NCBI RefSeq assembly: GCF_950295315.1
Contig: NC_080164.1
Span: forward strand, 15,325,882 to 15,389,881
Direction: 5' to 3'
DNA length: 64,000 nucleotides
Origin: Erinaceus europaeus
Taxonomy: Eukaryota > Chordata > Mammalia > Eulipotyphla > Erinaceidae
In this document: positions 45,102 to 56,639 of the stretch, piece by piece
Position numbering within the stretch: the stretch's first letter is position 1
Layout: each line of letters starts with the position of its first letter
The notes under the pieces: generated by a model
What the model was told of the DNA's origin: nothing
The model's database searches: none
What the model saw: the letters and a program-made list of their open reading frames with translations, nothing else
Program-made: the position numbers and the translations under genes

Positions 45102-45153
45102 CTGAGCAGATGGAGGAGGGCCTCCATCCCAATTTCTTAGGATCTGTGGACTC

Positions 45154-45154
<1 letters not shown>

Positions 45155-45187
<33 letters not shown>
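45155..45187. repeat. (GT)n microsatellite
   Basis: About 16 units. Confidence 0.9.
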
Positions 45188-45188
<1 letters not shown>

Positions 45189-45369
45189 CAAATGCCTTCT
45201 TCATTCTCCTCTCCCTGTCACTCATATCCAAACTTCACCCCACATTCCCTTTTCTCATTCTCCTTATAGTAGATAAGAAAAACGTCTGACTAAAAAATCA
45301 CTCTGGAAGGAACACTACATTTTTGAGTCAATATCTGCAGTTACAAAAGATAAAAAGAATTTGACAAAT

Positions 45370-45990
45370 GGAGACTTGGGCAATAGCGCAGTGGGTTAAG
45401 CACAGGTGGCGCGAAGCGCAAGGACCAGCATAAGGATCCCGGTTTGAGCCCCTGGCTCCCCAGCTGCAGGGGAGTCACTCCACAGGCGGTGAAGCAGGTC
45501 TGCAGGTGCCTTTCTCTCCCCCTCTCTGTCTTCCTCTCCTCTCTCCATTTCTCTCTGTCCTATCCAACAACGACGACATCAACAACAATAACAACTACAA
45601 CAACAATGAAAACAATAAGGGCAACAAAAGGGAAAGTAAATAGATATAAAAGAAAAAAGAATTTGACAAATGATTATGTAGTATCCTGAAAAGGATTGGC
45701 GGTCAATTTCCCAGTGGATTGCAAAGGCAACTGCCTGTTCTCACACAGGTTTAACCATCTTGGAAGAAACACTTTGCAGGAAGACTATGAATAAAGGCAC
45801 AGACTTTCATAACAGTTATTTAAGTTAGGTTTTCAAATATTTTAAATCTTAAAATATTAAATACTTTTAAAGAAATAAACCTTGGGGAACTAGCATAACA
45901 GGTAGGTAAAGAGACTCTCATGCTTGAGGCTCCAAAGTCCCAGGTTCAGTCTCCCTCTCTGCCATAGGTCAAAGCTGAGTAGCACTCTGG
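45370..45990 (+). mobile_element. SINE-A (45370-45650) and SINE-D (45885-45990)
   Basis: The A copy is flanked by AAAAGAATTTGACAAATG (TSD, about 45354 and 45656). The D copy has TCATGCTTGAGGCTCCAAAG. Confidence 0.88.
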
Positions 45991-46119
45991 GAAAACAAAC
46001 TGTCCTGAACTGTTTTCATAATCAGCAAGTAATATAACTTAGCCTAATGAAGCATCTCAAGTTCTTTACAAATATGAAATACAATTCTTGGTTAGAACCT
46101 TGATAGCGTAGATCTGAAA

Positions 46120-46310
46120 GTTAGCACCTGGTTAAACGCAGGTAGTGCTAAGTGCAAGGACCTGGGCAAGGATCCAGGTTTGAGCTCCCAGCTTCCCACC
46201 TACAGGGGAGATACTTCATAAATGGTGAAACAGGTCTGCAGGTGTCTATCTCTCTCTCTACCTCTCCCCCCACTCAATTTCTTTCTGTCCTATACAATAA
46301 AAAAATTTAA
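46120..46310 (+). mobile_element. SINE with LTR in its tail
   Basis: Core CCCACCTACAGGGGAGATAC to TACAATAAAAAAATTTAAA; the A-rich tail is the LTR target. Confidence 0.8.
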
Positions 46311-46315
46311 ATTTT

Positions 46316-46678
46316 TGTCGTGATAGCCTCGCAGGCGGGAGAGAGAGATGACCAGGGACTCATGGCTGAGCTGGGAAGCAGTATCTCTTTATTGACGAGC
46401 AGGGATGTGGTTCAACAATCTAATCTCTTCTAATCACAATACAGTTCTGTCCTGCATCTCTCCTGAGGTGGAGGAGTAAGGAACAAGGAAGTACATAGCA
46501 TAGGGGGTGAGGAGAAGGGAAAAGTGCGAACCAGTGAGGATTAAACCAATGTCCCGGAGGCAGGGGAGTGCTTGGTTAACAGTTATGTAAATAGAATACA
46601 TCGTAAGTAATACAAGCGAACCTAATGTGATGATCAAAACAGAAGGTCTTATAAGCAGGATTTAGAAGCATACCAACA
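46316..46678 (-). mobile_element. Solo LTR (363 bp)
   Basis: Minus-strand TGTTGGTATGCTT to CACGACA. It has TTATAAG near the 5' end and an AATAAAGAG near 46393. AAATTTT occurs on both sides (low complexity). About 360 bp align with the LTR at 50809-51164. No coding sequence. Confidence 0.82.
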
Positions 46679-46739
46679 AAATTTTTTTAAAGTAAAAAAA
46701 CTAAAATTAATAGTAATTTAAAAAAGACAACTAAGTCTC

Positions 46740-47240
46740 CTGCAATGTCATGGACCGTCCAGGTTGGAGCCTTGGGAGCACGTGAGGAGAGGGCCATGTG
46801 CTGAACCAATGGAACTCCTGCTGCTGTGGTCTCTCTCTATATCTATCTCTCTGTGCCTGTCTCTGAATGAAAAAGCAGCCCAGAGTGGTGAGATGATGCA
46901 CGCATGAGTCTCTGGTTATACACACACATACAAAAGGAATCTTGATAGTTTAAAGCTTGGAAAATTGAATTTGTACATTTTAGAAGCTGCTTTCTTGGTA
47001 TGATTTAGTAGGTCAAATCAATAAAGATCTATTTCTTTGTGAGTTCATCTTTGACCCCATAATAGAACTGATAGAATACGTACCAAGATGAAAATTCATG
47101 TCTGTGTTTACATATCGATTTTTTTCATATTGATATTTTTGGGGTTTCAGTATGTAGAACCATCTTTCCTACTGAACCTGTTAAATTAGTTTGGAGATGA
47201 AAAAAGTGAGAAAGGCGGCTTCCTTTCCTGGTCTGTAAAA
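46740..47240. other. Unassigned upstream flank
   Basis: A possible degraded SINE at 46740-46920; the rest is AT-rich and unique-looking. Confidence 0.4.
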
Positions 47241-47254
47241 TGAAAAGGAGAGAG

Positions 47255-47375
47255 AAATAGGCAGCAGAAATAGCTCAATGATTATGCAAAAGACTCTCAT
47301 ACTTGAAACTCCAAAGTCTCAGGTTCAACCCCACATCCCATCCCCCACCTTCAACCAGCGATGACAAGTACCCTG
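47255..47375 (+). mobile_element. SINE-D
   Basis: GCTCAATGATTATGCAAAAG and AACTCCAAAGTCTCAGGTTC. Confidence 0.8.
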
Positions 47376-47568
47376 GAAAGAAGATGATGAAAAAAAAAAA
47401 AGAGGAAGAGGGGAAAAAATAAGAAAGAGCTGCATAAATGGACTGTGTGTGGATTGGAGGTGAAGGTGTGGGTTGGTGCTGGGAACATGAGCTCTGAGGT
47501 CAGCCCTGGGCTTCTGTATGTTGGCAGGACAGGGGCATGTGGTGACGGGAAGGATCATAGATGAGGGG

Positions 47569-47752
47569 GGTTGCATTGGATCGACCTTCCCGTGGTGCAT
47601 CCCGTGAGTACCCATTCATTGGGGAAACTGACGATCCTTCCTAGCCGACTGAATCCACATGGATCCCAGTCACTTTCAAAGCCAGCAACAAGCAGCTCCT
47701 GACAGCTTTGCTGTTGACTGGCTACGGAAGAAGGGCAAACGCTAGAAGAAGA
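47569..47752 (+). mobile_element. Short RTE-tailed retroelement (184 bp)
   Basis: Perfect 12-bp TSD ATAGATGAGGGG (47557-47568, 47753-47764). Begins near GCATTGGATCGACCTTCCC and ends TACGGAAGAAGGGCAAACG, then CTAGAAGAAGA. Same family as 27338-27533; its last about 45 bp equal the RTE-like end at 40988. Confidence 0.9.
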
Positions 47753-47757
47753 ATAGA

Positions 47758-47878
47758 TGAGGGGCTGTGTGATGGCGCATCTGGTTGAGCACACAGGTTA
47801 TCATGCACAAGGACCAGGGTTCAAGCTCCCAGTCCCCACCTGCACGGGTGGAAAGCTTTTTGAGTGGTGAAGCAGTGC

Positions 47879-47913
<35 letters not shown>

Positions 47914-47915
47914 AT
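47758..47915 (+). mobile_element. SINE-C, cut by an LTR-like element
   Basis: GATGGCGCATCTGGTTGAGC to a (TC)n stretch, then TGTTAGGG. Confidence 0.8.
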
Positions 47916-48640
47916 TGTTAGGGAATTCTTCTGGAAATCCAAAAGACTGGAGCTCATGTGGGTAGAGGAGAAAGGAATTTTATTCACACAAACGGAGAGT
48001 TCATATCACTCTGAAAACCCATGGCCCAGAACAAAGGGATGGTACAAGATTCTATAGGGGGCGAAGGCTGAGAGCAGAAAGCATTCTCACAGAAGGGAAG
48101 TTTGCAAGGTTAAGGGGTGGGACTTGTACCCATTGCTTGGGGTTTGGTTACTGTTATCTTTTCTTTTTTTTCTAAATTTTTAATATTTATTTATTTTTCC
48201 CTTTTGTTGTCCTTGTTTTTTTAAAATTGTTGTTGTAGTTATTATTGCTGTTGTTATTGATATCGTCATTGTTAGATAGGAGAGAGAGAAGTGGAGAGAG
48301 GAGGGGAAGACAGAGAGAGGGAGAGAAAGATAGACACCTGCAGACCTGCTTCACCGCCTGTGAAGCGACTCCCCTGCAGGTGGGGAGCCAGGGCTCCAAC
48401 TGGGGTCTTTAAGCTGGTCCTTGCACTTCGCACCACATGCACTTAACCTGCTGTGCTACCGCCGACTCCCAAGACTACTGTTACCTTTTCCTGCAGAGCT
48501 GTGTCTGGGAAAGTTTAGCCTCAGCATAAGATACAACACCGGGGTGGGAGGGTCTCCCGTTACCTGGGGCTTACCTCCTTAGAGTTTGGTCAGTTAACTC
48601 TTTCTTTGCCTTGTCATTCTCTTTTTCATATTAGGCATTT
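47916..48640 (-). mobile_element. LTR-like segment with a nested SINE-A (48165-48470, minus)
   Basis: The minus strand ends AATTCCCTAACA at 47916 and has AATAAAATTCC about 60 bp before that, typical of an LTR R-U5 region. The right edge is not defined. The SINE has TSD near TACTGTTAYCTTTTC. Confidence 0.5.
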
Positions 48641-48840
48641 TACTTTTCTGGCTTTGCATTCTACTTATTTACTGCTTGCTCAGTGAAGTTCAGTCTAACC
48701 TTCTTTGTCTCAATTTTGTTTTCATTTACATGTGCTTCGGCACAACCACACATCCCATCTCAAGCTCTGGCACATACTCAATCTTTCTGCACATTTTAAC
48801 TCTTTATTATATTTCCAGATTTCCTGCTCTGAGTTGGGAT

Positions 48841-48892
48841 CTTCTTCTTCTCCTTCTCCTTCTCCTTCTTCTTCTTCTTCTTCTTCTCCTCT

Positions 48893-48923
<31 letters not shown>

Positions 48924-49305
48924 TTTTTGCCTCCAGGGTTATCGCTGGGCCTCAGTGCCTGCACCATGAATCCACTGCTCCTGGAGGCCATTTTTCCCCC
49001 TTTTGTTGCCCTTGTTGTTGTGGATATTATTGTTGTTGTTGATGTTCGTTGTTGGATAGGACAGAGAGAAATCGAGAGAGGAGTGGAAGACAGAGAGAGG
49101 GAGAAAGGAGGGGAAGACAGAGAGAGGGGAGACAGAGAGAGGGAGAGAGGGGAAGACAGAGAGAGAGACACCTGCAGACCTGCTTCACAGCCTGTAAAGT
49201 GACTCCCCTGCAGGTGAGGAGCCAGGGGCTGGAACCGGGATCCTTACTCCGGTCCTTGCTCTTTGCGCCACATGCGCTTAACCCACTGCATTACCTCTTG
49301 ACCCC
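48841..49305 (-). mobile_element. SINE-A, long form, with (CTT/CCT)n tail
   Basis: Pyrimidine tract 48841-48925 continuing from the SINE tail; then TTGCCTCCAGGGTTATCGCT to the head. The core carries an expanded (GAGAGG)-rich stretch. Confidence 0.88.
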
Positions 49306-49394
49306 CGAGTTGCGATCTGCTTACAAATACATCACAATCATATTATAAGCACATATTATAAGCATATTCTAAGGATAAAATTTTGGAAATTCCC

Positions 49395-50050
49395 TCACAC
49401 TATGTTCCTCTTCCCTCTCAATTTCTCTGTCCTATCTAATAAAAGGGAAAAATGGCCACCAGAAGCAGTGGATGCATTGTGCAGGCACCAAACCACAGTG
49501 ATAACCCTGGTGGCAATTAAAAAAAAGAGAGATTTAGAGGATGATTCCAACAAGCTGTAGTCAGTCATATCCCCTTACTTACTCATATTTAAAGAGTTTA
49601 CACATTGTCAGGCTGGGGAGCTAGCCTAATGGTTATGCGAAAAATTCCCATTCCTAAAGTTCTGAGGTCTTAGGTTCAATCCCCAGGATCATCATAAGCC
49701 AAAGTTGAGCAGTGCTCTGGTCTAGGTCTCTCTCTCTTTCTCTTCCTCTGTATCTCTCTCTCTCTCTCTCTTTTTTTGCCTCCAGGATTATCACTGGGAA
49801 TCAGTGCTGGCACTATGAATCCACTGCTCCTGGCGGTCATTTTCCTCATTTTTATTGGATAAGACACAAAAAAATTAAGAGAGAGGAGGGGAGGGAGAGA
49901 GAAAGGTAGATACCTGCAGATCTGCTTCACTGCTTGTGAAACATCCCCCCTGCAGGCAGGGAGCCAGGAGCTCAAACCCAGATCCTTGCATGGGTCCTTG
50001 TGTTTAGTACTATGTGAGCTTAACTGGGTATGCCACCACTGGGTCCCCTG
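49395..50050. mobile_element. SINE-A 3' part plus (49395-49530), SINE-D plus (49605-49735), SINE-A minus (49770-50050)
   Basis: Each recognised from its core block; the last has GCCTCCAGGATTATCACTGG. Confidence 0.8.
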
Positions 50051-50239
50051 TATCTCTCTCTCATTAAAGTAAAGTAAAAAGTGTCTACATACTGTCAACC
50101 AATAACAAATCAATAAAATCTAATCGAAGATGAAAAAGATTCTAATATTTAAGATGTGTATTTTAAAAAGCAAATAATGGAATATGTTTAAAATCCAAAG
50201 GAATAGTGTAATGAATACTGTTTTGTCCACTAATTAATA

Positions 50240-50445
50240 AATAAAAGATACTTGGGTGGTGGCTCACTGGGTAGAACACACACTTTACCATATGCAGGGA
50301 CCCAGGTTCAGTTCCCACCTAGAGGGAGAAGCTTCATAAGTAGTGAAGCAGTGTTACCTCTCTGTCTCTCTCCTTCCCTCTCTCTTTCCTGCTCAGTTTC
50401 TTTCTCTCTATCCTAAATAGAAATAAAATATTTTTAAGAAATAAA
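50240..50445 (+). mobile_element. SINE-C
   Basis: GGTGGTGGCTCACTGGGTAG-like head and AATAGAAATAAAATA tail. Confidence 0.78.
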
Positions 50446-50462
50446 AAAAAAAGATGAAAAAC

Positions 50463-51220
50463 GGGGGCCAGGTGGTGGCACACCTGGCTGGGTGCACATG
50501 TTACAATGCACAAGAACCCAGGTTCAAGCCCCCGGTCCCCACCTGCAGGGGGGAAGCTTTGTGAGTGGTGAAGCAGGGCTGCAGGCTTCTCTCTGTCTCT
50601 CTCCCTCTCTATCACCTCCTTCCCTCTCTGTGGCCCAGAGCAAAATGTTCCAGAGACAGAGAAACTGTCTCATGAAGAAAGAGTTAGAGGCTCTGGGAAA
50701 CCTCTTCATAAGTAGAAAGGCAGGCCATGATGGATGGGTAGCCTAGCGGCTTTGCTTATCTGGTCTTCTTAGGTCTGCTGCTTGTGTGCCCCTGTTCCGG
50801 GCACCATATGCCGGGCTGCGCTGGCTTCACGGGTGGGAGACAGACGACCAGGGACTCATGGCTGAGCTGGGAAGCAGTATCTCGTTTATTAATCAGATAC
50901 ATCGCCTTTTATGCATCTCTTCACCGGAAGTGACAAGGGAAAGGAAATGACTAGGAGAGGGGGCGGAGCAAAAAAAAGAGTGCGAATAGAACATAGAAAG
51001 CTTCCGTCTAACCAGTGGGGATTAAACCAATACCCTGCAGGCAGGACGGGACCCAGGTAAAATAGTGATTATGTAAATAGACCACATCCTAAGTAATACA
51101 AGAGAGCCTAATGTGATGATCAAAACAGAAGGTCTTATAAGCAGAATTTAGAAGCAGACCAACACCTCTCGATTTCTGACTTTCTCTGTCCAATAAATAA
51201 AGATAATAAAAAAAGAAAAG
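50463..51220 (+). mobile_element. SINE-C split by an LTR-bearing insertion
   Basis: 5' part 50463-50628, 3' part 51165-51220 (TTTCTCTGTCCAATAAATAA). They join cleanly after removing the insert and one TSD copy. Confidence 0.9.
50629..51164 (-). mobile_element. LTR plus PBS-like motif and leader (536 bp)
   Basis: Six-bp TSD CCTCTC (50623-50628, 51165-51170). The LTR proper (51164 to 50809, 356 bp) runs TGTTGGTCTGC to CCCGGCA with an AATAAA. It is followed by TA and TGGTGCCCGGAACAGGGG, which resembles a tRNA-Lys primer-binding site, then about 160 bp of leader-like sequence ending CCACA. No second LTR and no viral gene. Confidence 0.75.
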
Positions 51221-51779
51221 AATTAAAATGATACTGTATTCACTCAACAAAGGGTCCCAGCAAAGTGCCAACAGTTGTCTGACTTGTTGTTTTAATTTAC
51301 AGGCATTTAAATATTGTCTTATTGCACACACATATACACTTTGCACCTTTTGGAAATCATTATTTTGAAATAGTTTCATTCAGGAATAGCAGGCAAAAAA
51401 TCATGTTTACTGTTTATCTAGACTCATTGATTGTTAACTCTTTGCCGCAGATACTCTATCAATAGTACTCGTCACTCACAAATACATAAATATACTCATT
51501 TATCTTGAAATCCCTTTAGAGTAATTTAGAGTGAATTTGTCCACATGCACTTGAGCGCACACTTCCCACCAGGAAAGGCTTTCTCTGACACACACTGTAA
51601 ATTTGACAGTAGTGAAAGGAGGTGCTCTAATCTACCAACGCTGGGAGACAACATTGTCATCTCATGTGTGGAACTGTGCACTGAGGTGCCCCTCAGCCCC
51701 TCCCCACACTCTCATCCCCACCCTGGATTTACAGGGTGAAATCTGTGATGTCATCTACATTCTCAAATGTCAAGGTGGA

Positions 51780-52980
51780 GGGACAGATAGCGCAATGATT
51801 CTGCAATAGGCTCTCATGCCTGAGGTTCCAAAGTCCCAGGTTCACTCCCAGCGCCACTATAAACCAAAACTAAGCAGTGCTCTGGAAGAAAATCAGAAAA
51901 GTTATGGGAAGTAAAGTGAGAGACTGTGTAAGTTGACTTGTTCAAGGTTATTTGCAGTTTCAACATTAGATGGCACCACATCCCTTCGCTATGTCTTATT
52001 TTTGGTAAACTGGATTTTTGAAACAAATCCAGTGCTGAGAATGGTCATATCCAAGCTACTAAATTGGATAATATTTAATCTTTACTAACATTTATAGTTA
52101 ATAATAGACCTAGATTTTTTCAGCTGAAGGGTATCATGATACAAAAAATGAACCAGTTTAAAAAAAAAAAAAAAAGAAAAAGAAAAGAACCAGAATCTGT
52201 TTGAACGTAGATTTTTTTTTTGAAGTATACCAAGATTAAAAAAAAAAAAAAAAAGGGGAGTCGGGCTGTAGCGCAGCGGGTTAAGCGCAGGTGGCGCAAA
52301 GCACAAGGACTGGCATAAGGATCCCGGTTCGAGCCCCGGCTCCCCACCTGCAGGGGAGTCGCTTCACAGGCGGTGAAGCAGGTCTGCAGGTGTCTATCTT
52401 TCTCTCCCCCTCTCTGTCTTCCCCTCCTCTCTCCATTTCTCTCTGTCCTATCCAACAACGACAACAACAATAATAACTACAACAATAAAACAACAAGGGC
52501 AACAAAAGGGAATAAAAAAAAAAAAGAATGAACTAGTTATTTGGGAAACTGAAATTACTGGATCAAAGGTAGATGCATACTTGGTTTTGCTATATATTAC
52601 CAAGCACTGTAAGGTAACACTTTGAGAATTTGTATCACAGGTGGGAAGCTACATAAAAATTAGGCAATAATCTTAAGCAATGTAGCAATGTGCTAATTTA
52701 CTTGGCATAACTATTCATATTAGTTTTGCTTCAGAAAAGACACTTGGTGTCAGGTGACTCAGCAGGGAGGTGACTCAGCAGGTAGAGTCTGAAGAAAAAA
52801 GATTTTTTTAATTAGCTTATTTATTCTGAGGATTTATTTATATATTTTCATGAGCGAGAGAGAGACTGAAACTAGAACACTGCTCTGCTCTGTCATCTGG
52901 TGGTATGAGGGATTGAACATGTGACCTCAGTAGCTTCAGGCATGCAAGTCTGATAGACTTGATAATGCTGGCCCCAAGCC
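51780..52980. mobile_element. SINE-D plus (51780-51890), SINE-A plus (52255-52525), SINE-D minus (52840-52980)
   Basis: The A copy is a clean, little-diverged head-to-tail element. Between them is AT-rich unique sequence. Confidence 0.85.
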
Positions 52981-53369
52981 CACCATTTGAAATATACATT
53001 TCAGAGGGAGCTCATACTGCTGTACAACCGCCACAACTGAAACCTCACACCTGCTGAACACCAACTTTCTCCCCATCCAGCCCCTCCCCTCCCCTCCCCC
53101 TGGCAGCCACCATTCTCCTTCCTGTCACTATGAATCTGACTACTAGTCACTTCCTGTGCGTGAAGTCACATGGTATTTGTCCTTGGGTGACTCTCTCCTT
53201 TCACTCAGCACCCTGTTTTCAGGGCTCCCATCCGATGCTCTTCCATTAAGGTTGACTCTCCAGCCCAAGAGGGGTGTGTGGTGATGGTAAGGGGACCCTT
53301 TGTCCCCTGTCTCTTGAGTCTGAGTGGCCTTGTGGTAGTGAATTTGGTGTCATGAAAGACAATGCAGTG

Positions 53370-53496
53370 ATCCAGGAGGTGGTGCAGTGGCTAAGGCACT
53401 AAACTCTCAAGCATGAGGTCCTGAGTTCAATCCCTGGCAGCACATGTACCAGAGTGATGTCTGGTTCTTTCTCTCTCTCTCCCCCTAACTTTCTCA

Positions 53497-53535
<39 letters not shown>

Positions 53536-53927
53536 AATCTTAAAAAAAAAAAAAGAAAGAAAGACAATGCAGTCTTCCCTGTAGTTTTCTTGGAAATCTC
53601 ACTTGTGGAACCTAGTCACCAAACCGTAAATCCCTGACAGTGAGGTCACTCACGGACAGAACTTGAGAAACAAGGACAGAATGGGGAAACACAAAATAGA
53701 ACTTGGGTTTGGTTTGCTATATTGCACCAATGCAAAGGAAAGGTTCTGGGGGCGGGGAATCAAGAAGAGAATTGGGGTTGGAATCCTGGTGCATGGTGAT
53801 GGAAAAGGAGCCAATTTGGAGGTGAGAGTGTTTTGCAGACACCTACCATGGGGGGATGAAAATCTGCCTATGTGTCAACAACTGAACTGTAAACTATGAA
53901 CTGCTTCCATGTAAAAAGAAAAAAATA

Positions 53928-53977
<50 letters not shown>

Positions 53978-54160
53978 GAAGGATGGCGGGGTACTAGGTA
54001 GAGCCCTCATGTTATAATGTGCAAGGACTTGGGTTCAAGCTCCTGGTCCCCACCTGCAAAGGGGGAAGCTTCATATTCATGGAGCTGTGGGTGTCTTCTG
54101 TCTCTCTTTATCTCCCCTTTCCTTCTCAAATAGATAGATATTTAGATAGATTTCTTAGAT
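53370..54160 (+). mobile_element. SINE-E (53370-53545) and SINE-C (53980-54160)
   Basis: The E copy has GGTCCTGAGTTCAATCCCTG and an (AATA)n tail. A (GT)n run (53935-53974) precedes the C copy. TAGATA and TTAA repeats follow to about 54230. Confidence 0.85.
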
Positions 54161-54229
54161 AGATAGATATTTAGATAGATATTTTAGATAGATTTTATCT
54201 AAAATAATTAATTAATTAATTAATTAAAA

Positions 54230-54714
54230 AAGTTGAAGCCCCAGCAGTTCATAGAGAGGCCCACAAAGAGGGGACTGAGCCCCCCACCCCAACAGCCAGC
54301 TCAGCTGAGCGCGCCCACATGCCAACTAGCGTCAGTGTGGAGCTGAGCCATCTCGGAACTGCCGAGGCCAAGAAGTGGGGAGGTGACGCAGTGTCAAGAG
54401 TCCTCGTTGCGATTCAGCCCACCGAGAGATTTCAACCATTTTCCAATTCCTGGGAAATGCCCTGGGGTACCAGGTGAATTCTGGAAGAGCTCAAATGCCG
54501 TCTGCCCCTCTTCTTTGAATGCCAAGTCGACTGGCACCTCCTAGCCTTTGTACTCAGTTTCCCTTGTCTCACATCTGAAGTCTCCCAGCCATACAGGTCC
54601 TGACGCCCATGGAGAACAGGTTCGGACACAAAGCTATGTTTCCACCTACATGCTCAGCACAGGCACACAGTTGCCTAATAACTGTTCTCAGTTGTCTTTC
54701 TCTCTCTCTCTCTT
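54230..54714. other. Unassigned upstream flank
   Basis: Unique-looking sequence; no coding frame with recognisable homology. Confidence 0.45.
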
Positions 54715-54900
54715 TTCTGCTAGGGTTATCTAGGTTATCTCTGGGGCTTGGTGCATACATAATCCTACTCTCAGTGAACACATTTTTTTTTAGATAGAGT
54801 ATAAAAATGGGGGGGGGGAGAGGAAGAGAGAGAGGCACAGAAAAGAGAAACATGCAGCACTGCTCCATTGTTCATGAAGCTTCCCCTTTGCAGGGTGCTT
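54715..54900 (-). mobile_element. Degraded SINE; most of it lies in the duplicated block
   Basis: CTGGGGCTTGGTGCATACAT and CATGAAGCTTCCCCTTTGC; its copy is at 56647-56814. Confidence 0.75.
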
Positions 54901-56137
54901 AAAAAATTCTTTATTGGGGAATTAATGTTTTACACTCGACAGCAAATACAATAGTTTGTACATGCATAACATTTCTGAGTTTTCCATATAACAATACAAC
55001 CCCCTTTAGGTTCTCTGTCATCCTTCTTGGACCTGTATTCCCCCACCCCCACCCCAGAGTCTTTTACTTTGGTGCAATACACCAATTCCAGTTGAGGTTC
55101 TACTTGTGTTTTCTCTTCTGATCTTGTTTTTCAACTTCTGCTTGAGAGTGAGATCACCCATATTCATCCTTCTGTTTCTGACTTACTTAACATGATTTCT
55201 TTAAGCTCCACACAAGATGGGCTGAAAATGGTGAAGTCACCATTTTTTATAGCTGAGTAGTATTCTGTTGTGTGTATAGACCGCAACTTGCTCAGCCGCT
55301 CACCTGGACACCTGGGTTGCTTCCAGGTTTTGTTGCAGGGCGCTTTCTTACTGTGGTCTCAAATCCAGGTTTTTAGGCAAAGCAGTGAGTGCTCTGCCAG
55401 AAAATTTCATAAAGAAAGACAGAAAGGAGGGTGAAAGACAGAAAGGGAAAGGGAGGGAGGGAGGGAGGGAGGAAGAGAGAGAGAGAGAGAGAAAGAGAGA
55501 GGGAGAGGGAGAGAGGGACCTCCACCACTTGTCAAGTTTCCACTTTGCATGGCTCTCCCATGTGGAGGCCAGGGCCTTGAACCTGGGTTCCCACAGATAG
55601 GAAAGTGTGTACTCTCACAGGTGAGACTTCAGTCTGAAAATTCTTTGGCAGCACTTACCAAAGCTGGAAAAATATACGTGTGTTTATCTCCACTCAGGCC
55701 GCTTCCGTTTACTTCAAGAACTTTCTCATGCTTTTGTCCATGCGTTCTTTTTTTGCATGTTTGTTTTTCATTTTTCATTTTTCTTTTGATAGAGAGTGAG
55801 GCAGAAAGAGATATAAAGGGAAGAGAGGGGGAAGAGAGATGGAGAGATACCCATACTTACAGCTTGTGAAGCTCCCCCCCTGCAGATTGGGACAGGGAAC
55901 TTTAACCTGGATCTTTGTGCATAATAACAGTGCATACTACCAGGCCTCTCATGTATATGTATGTGTATGTGTATGTTTATGTGTATAGTATATGTATGTG
56001 TATATGTATAGTATATGTATGTGTATGTATATGTGTATAGTATATGTATGTGTATAGTATAGTATATGTATATGTATAGTATATTTATGTGTATGTGTAT
56101 GTGTATAGTATATGTATATGTGTATGTGTATAGTATG

Positions 56138-56186
<49 letters not shown>

Positions 56187-56639
56187 TATATGTATAGTAT
56201 ATGTATATGTATATTATATGTATATATAGTATATGTATATGTATAGTATATGTATATGTATAGTATATGTATATGTATAGTATATGTATATATGTATATG
56301 TATATGTATAGTATATGTATAGTATATGTGTAGTATATGTATAGTATATGTATATGTATAGTATATGTATAGTATATGTATATGTATAGTATATGTATAT
56401 GTATATGTATAGTATATGTATATGTATAGTATATGTATATGTATAGTATATGTATATGTATAGTATATGTATATGTATAGTATATGTATATGTATAGTAT
56501 ATGTATATGTATAGTATATGTATATGTATACATATATGCTTTTCTGACAAATATATACATATATATATACATATATATATATGTATACATATATATATAT
56601 ATACAAATATATACATATATATATATACATATATATATA
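54726..56639. repeat. 1.9-kb tandem duplication, copy 1
   Basis: Contains a SINE part, an L1 3' end (54905-55335, minus), more SINE pieces (55380-55640, 55765-55945) and a (TATATG)n/(GTATAG)n array (55950-56640). Copy 2 starts 1914 bp later with the same TTATCTAGGTTATCTCTGG. Confidence 0.95.
54905..55335 (-). mobile_element. L1 3' end, in both duplication copies (also 56819-57249)
   Basis: Reverse L1 3' UTR and end of ORF2: ATTGGGGAATTAATGTTTTA to CACCTGGGTTGCTTCCAGG. Confidence 0.88.
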
